Assembly (NCBI RefSeq): GCF_004136555.1
Contig: NZ_NOIT01000003.1
Span: 1 to 64,000 of the forward strand
Source: Kocuria carniphila
Lineage (GTDB): Bacteria > Actinomycetota > Actinomycetes > Actinomycetales > Micrococcaceae
Direction: 5' to 3'
DNA: 64,000 nt
Part shown: positions 63,646-64,000 of the stretch, one piece after another
Position numbering within the stretch: position 1 is the first letter of the stretch
Layout of the letters: each line of letters opens with the position of its first letter
Notes under the pieces: generated by a model
The model's database searches: none
What the model saw: the letters and a program-made list of their open reading frames with translations, nothing else
Told to the model about the DNA's origin: nothing
Translations under genes and position numbers: made by a program

Positions 63646-63675
63646 ACAGCTTCCGGATGATGAAAGGAATGAGAA

Positions 63676-63855
63676 ATGTCGAACGCACCTGCCACTGCAG
63701 CCCACGTGTCCTACTTCAAGTACACCGGCGACACCCTGGACCCGGATTTCTCCGCCGGTAGCAGCAAGATCGAGAACCGTTCCGCTGAAATGTGGACTCT
63801 GGCCGTCTCAGCTGCTTGCATCGGAGCAGCACTGTCCCGGATCCTGACCCGCTGA
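63676..63855 (+). CDS. Small hypothetical membrane-associated protein (59 residues)
   Basis: I do not recognise a family. ATG follows GAAAGGAATGAGA, a good ribosome site, and codon choice is like that of neighbouring genes. The sequence starts MSNAPATAAHVSYFKYTGDT, has an acidic middle with ENRSAEMW, and ends in a short hydrophobic stretch (TLAVSAACIGAAL) plus SRILTR, so it may be a small tail-anchored or membrane-bound protein. A peroxiredoxin gene starts 40 nt downstream. The strong promoter, with IclR-like and CRP-like sites, suggests regulated, high expression linked to purine or glyoxylate metabolism, perhaps to the hydrogen peroxide made by uricase. Functional inference is weak. Confidence 0.65.
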   Translation: MSNAPATAAHVSYFKYTGDTLDPDFSAGSSKIENRSAEMWTLAVSAACIGAALSRILTR

Positions 63856-63895
63856 TCGCGGATCCCACCGGAACCACCAAACACTAGGAGCAGCC

Positions 63896-64000
63896 ATGTC
63901 CCGCGAACTCGCTACGGGCGATACCGCCCCCGCACTCAACCTCACCGCCCATGACGGCAACACCGTGAACCTCGGTGATCAGAACGAGCGCAGCGCAGTG
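63896..64000 (+). CDS. Peroxiredoxin (thiol peroxidase, Bcp-like), 5' part only
   Basis: Only 35 codons are inside the window. The N-terminus MSRELATGDTAPALNLTAHD followed by GNTVNLGDQ is the usual opening of AhpC/TSA-type peroxiredoxins (GDxAPxFxL..DGxxVxL). The catalytic Cys would lie about ten residues beyond the edge. TAGGAG is seven nucleotides before the ATG. It probably shares a transcript with the small gene upstream and detoxifies peroxides. Confidence 0.75.
   Translation, partial: MSRELATGDTAPALNLTAHDGNTVNLGDQNERSAV

Larger units (their letters stand above)
63187..63675. other. Intergenic region with repeat copy 2 and a promoter
   Basis: No gene is supported in these ~490 nt. They contain the second copy of the 122-nt repeat and, at the right end, a strong promoter with two regulator-like sites. 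The left 100 nt and the stretch 63410-63600 show nothing recognisable. Confidence 0.6.

Overview
The window reads as a chromosome segment of a high-GC Gram-positive bacterium, most likely order Micrococcales and probably family Micrococcaceae. The support is high G+C third positions, many GTG starts, ATGA/GTGA overlaps, a homodimeric AceE, a long-form GAPDH, a DtxR/IdeR regulator and an actinobacterial SAM riboswitch. I cannot fix the genus. No rRNA, tRNA, IS element, integrase or CRISPR array is visible, so this is mostly core and metabolic DNA with one surface-polysaccharide block.

Layout. 1-10.7 kb: housekeeping genes, mainly on the minus strand (phosphodiesterase, HAD phosphatase, PEBP protein, sugar kinase, a SAM-riboswitch-controlled flavoprotein, M18 aminopeptidase, CPBP protease, glutamine amidotransferase), with the long GAPDH on the plus strand. 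10.9-14.3 kb: the oxidative half of purine breakdown (OHCU decarboxylase, HIU hydrolase, uricase, NCS2 permease). 14.5-17.2 kb: pyruvate dehydrogenase E1. 17.3-32.3 kb: an exopolysaccharide region holding RfbA, a Tat-exported PLP enzyme, an acyltransferase, an 1185-residue secreted fibrinogen-like/beta-propeller protein, a CDP-alcohol transferase, a GT2, a polymerase, a flippase, a chain-length protein and a split PssD/PssE glycosyltransferase. Six of its genes lie in one tightly overlapped operon.

32.4-48.3 kb is the second half of ureide and glyoxylate metabolism. An IclR-type repressor stands opposite malic enzyme, malate synthase, an unassigned CitE/HpcH-like protein and ureidoglycine aminohydrolase. 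These are followed by allantoin racemase, allantoin permease, hydroxypyruvate isomerase, tartronate semialdehyde reductase, glyoxylate carboligase, glycerate kinase and an allantoinase with a charged 133-residue N-terminal extension. Together the two purine blocks run from urate to glyoxylate and then to pyruvate (malate synthase plus malic enzyme) or phosphoglycerate (Gcl, GlxR, GlxK). Allantoate amidohydrolase and a recognised ureidoglycolate-cleaving enzyme are missing. A 15-bp IclR-like palindrome recurs near four promoters, one of them in front of a 59-residue protein gene at the right end.

48.5-63.2 kb: an IdeR-like regulator, then a catabolic cluster in three transcription units: a DoeA-like pita-bread hydrolase, an aminotransferase and an M20 deacylase; an MHS transporter facing a GntR/FCD regulator; and a GabT-like transaminase, a giant FAD/Fe-S dehydrogenase and a semialdehyde dehydrogenase facing a D-2-hydroxyacid dehydrogenase. 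A near-perfect palindrome, ATTGTYRACAAT, sits at all three control regions and looks like the operator of the GntR protein. I infer a compatible-solute (ectoine-like) or acylated diamino-acid catabolic regulon. The right edge holds a small-protein gene and the first codons of a peroxiredoxin.
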